From NCBI RefSeq assembly GCF_949628265.1, contig NC_088790.1, forward strand, positions 4,096,545 through 4,160,544: a DNA stretch of 64,000 nt, read 5' to 3'. Position 1 is the first letter of the stretch. Each line of letters starts with the position of its first letter. Made by a program: the position numbers and the translations under genes. The stretch comes from Cloeon dipterum (Eukaryota > Arthropoda > Insecta > Ephemeroptera > Baetidae). This document shows positions 62,241 through 64,000 of this stretch, in pieces. The notes beneath the pieces were generated by a model. The model was given only the letters and a program-made list of their open reading frames with translations, had not been told where the DNA came from and searched no databases.

Positions 62241-63120
62241 GTGAGTTTCGCCGCGCGCGGATCGGTGCAGGGCCCGCTGCCGCGCGCCGGTCCCCGACGC
62301 TGGCCCGCTCCCGCCCCCAGCCGCCCCCTCGGAGGGAAATGGTGCAGTGCGTTCTCCCAGCGCACCTTGGCCACTCTGCCGCTGCTTTTGATTTTCGTTT
62401 ATCCTCTCCGATTCCCCTCCCGGCATCCTCGCCGAGACGTGCGAGAAGTGCAAATTCCGTAAATCTTCACACGGGGGTCTTGGGGAAAATTAAATTTAAT
62501 AAATAAACACGTCTGCAATCGGAAAAGGGTTGCCGAGTGCGAGCAAAAGTGAAAGCACAGGCAGCGGCATTTGGGGAATTTAGGTCTCGGCCTTTGTGAT
62601 CCACTTCCGCTTGAGCATTTCGGCTTCGACTTGATGTTTTGCATGCATGTAAAAGGGTAAATTTCCAAAGCTGGCTCGTTTGAAGAGCTAAGTGTGGTCA
62701 TCATTGATTGACCCCGAGCAGCGGAGAGGCAGCCAGTTGAAATGCTACCCAGCAGCGCGCGTGTTGCGGTGCAAAACGCTCGGAATGTATGTCACACGTA
62801 TGAAAGAGAGTTATTGCAGCGAAATTAACGAGGTGTGCAAATTGTGCGGCGCGCAACTTTTCTGACTCGCCGCCGAGAATACATATGCTCGACTCGAGGA
62901 CCGCGCCGAGAAAAGTAACAGCTCGGCGGCTTGCTTGCGTTGCGTTGCGTAGTGCTGGCTGGATGAAGAAATGAAGATTTATCGACAGGTCTAAGGCGGG
63001 TAATTGATGGATTGCTCGGCAGCAGCTGTTGAAATGCGAAAGAAAGCCAAACACAACTCGAGCGATAAATTCTTGCCACTCGCGCATGGAATTTCATTTG
63101 ATCGAACGCCTGGAAAAGCA

Positions 63121-63143
63121 AACACACACAGACACACACACAA
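63121..63143. repeat. CA microsatellite
   Basis: Imperfect ACACAC run of 23 nt with one interrupting G. Confidence 0.8.
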
Positions 63144-63319
63144 AATGATTAAAGACAATACTGAAACCGCACACATAATATAGAACTTTGACACACAAAT
63201 GCGTGCAAGCGAGAGAGACTTTCCATGCATCGAGTTTCAAACCAAACAAAAAGCAGCGCGTATAAATGTTTGCAACATCACAGTTCTCGCTCTCCACCTC
63301 GGAAACACAACCATTCGAC

Positions 63320-63349
63320 GCCCGCCCGCCCGCCCGTCCGCCCGCCCGC
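63320..63349. repeat. CCCG microsatellite
   Basis: About seven tandem tetranucleotides CCCG with one variant (TCCG). Confidence 0.8.
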
Positions 63350-64000
63350 TCGGTAGTTGCGGCGTGGACCACTTTATGGATGGAGCTCTCATTCCTTTTT
63401 CGCTCTCTCTCTCTCGCGCGCCCGCGCGCGTGTGTCAACAATGATGATGAGTTATTGTTTATACAAAACTTTTTACCCCGCAACAACACACCACGCAGCC
63501 ACCATCGTTAAGTTAATATTGTCTCTCTCGCACTCGCACTCTCATAAAAGATGCATCGCAGGCAGGTGGCATCACGGAAATGAATTGTTCACGATGATGG
63601 ATTCATCGGCGTCGACGACCTGCCCTTGCGAGAATTAATTTTCACCAGCCCAACGATTTTGCGCATTCAGCACTGCAGAGAGTAACAAAAATTTATTAAT
63701 TTTGTGTGCGCACGAAACAGACAACGAAGCGTTTTAGTCAGATTTCCAGCTGGTATGCGAACTTTGCCTGCAGAGTCGTTTCGCAGGCAAGCAATTCTGA
63801 AGATTGCGAAGTTCAGTAATCTCACCAGAAAGTTATTTATTCAGTAGGGGAGGGCACACACACACAAGCGTGCGCAAAAGTTTGCGTAAAAATGCCTTCT
63901 GGACGCGTGGCCTGCTGGGCCGGGGGAGAAAAGAAATTGGTCGGACCAAATTTCCGCCACGCGAATCCGGCCGCCGCCATTCTTTTCTCCGATCCCGAAA

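Larger units (their letters stand above)
62241..64000. other. Gene-free stretch at the window end
   Basis: GC content falls after 62500. No conserved coding exon is seen. Two microsatellites are listed separately. GC rises again after 63890. Confidence 0.4.

Noticed and set aside
61698-62506. Overlapping 130-250 aa ORFs on both strands in the GC-rich island
   Set aside because: Low-complexity Arg/Ala/Ser/Pro composition in several frames at once, no motif and no start context; expected where GC is high and stop codons are rare.
1-64000. CRISPR array, rRNA, tRNA, prophage or bacterial operon
   Set aside because: No spaced direct repeats, cloverleaf with expected boxes, or prokaryotic gene structure was seen; all genes are intron-containing eukaryotic genes.

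Overview
This window looks like an arthropod nuclear genome, most likely an insect. Every gene is split by spliceosomal introns, many of only 45-62 nt. Intergenic DNA is AT-rich, and one gene encodes an AA15 lytic polysaccharide monooxygenase, a family common in arthropods. I cannot name the species. There are no bacterial operons, CRISPR arrays, viral genes or rRNA/tRNA genes that I can recognise. Gene models were built by hand from reading frames, GT-AG (once GC-AG) junctions, phase agreement and remembered family motifs. No alignment was run.

Layout. 1-1.3 kb (+): 3' part of an RNF181-like RING-H2 ubiquitin ligase. 1.5-4.0 kb (-): a membrane-anchored AA15 LPMO; its 5' UTR seems to continue across a roughly 10 kb intron to a CpG-rich candidate promoter near 14.1 kb. 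15.8-20.5 kb (-): NEK8-like kinase with a C-terminal RCC1 region. 22.0-24.4 kb (+): a small acidic coiled-coil protein with a SNAP29-like C-terminus. 25.9-33.7 kb (-): DENND5, 20 coding exons. 34.5-39.0 kb (-): RhoGAP protein. 40.6-42.0 kb (-): neugrin-like mitochondrial protein. 44.7-49.4 kb (-): group I PAK kinase. 50.4-52.2 kb (+): BCS1L. 52.8-56.5 kb (-): catalytic subunit of glutamate-cysteine ligase. 57-64 kb: no protein-coding exon recognised; two candidate + strand 5' exons with strong donors suggest that one or two genes start here and continue beyond the window.

The genes are ordinary conserved housekeeping and signalling genes with no shared pathway. Pairs worth noting are PAK/BCS1L (divergent, under 1 kb apart, with a CRE palindrome between them), RNF181/LPMO (tail to tail, poly(A) signals about 75 nt apart), and BCS1L/GCLC and the SNARE-like gene/DENND5 (both convergent).

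The accessory layer is small non-autonomous inverted-repeat DNA: a foldback family with four copies, a long-armed palindrome with a second related copy, and two further short TIR elements inside PAK introns. The most testable oddities are the transmembrane LPMO with an SH3/WW-ligand-like tail, three tiny introns that are multiples of three and free of in-frame stops (PAK, NEK8-like, BCS1L), and a GC-AG intron in the RhoGAP gene. I did not find a convincing new biological system.
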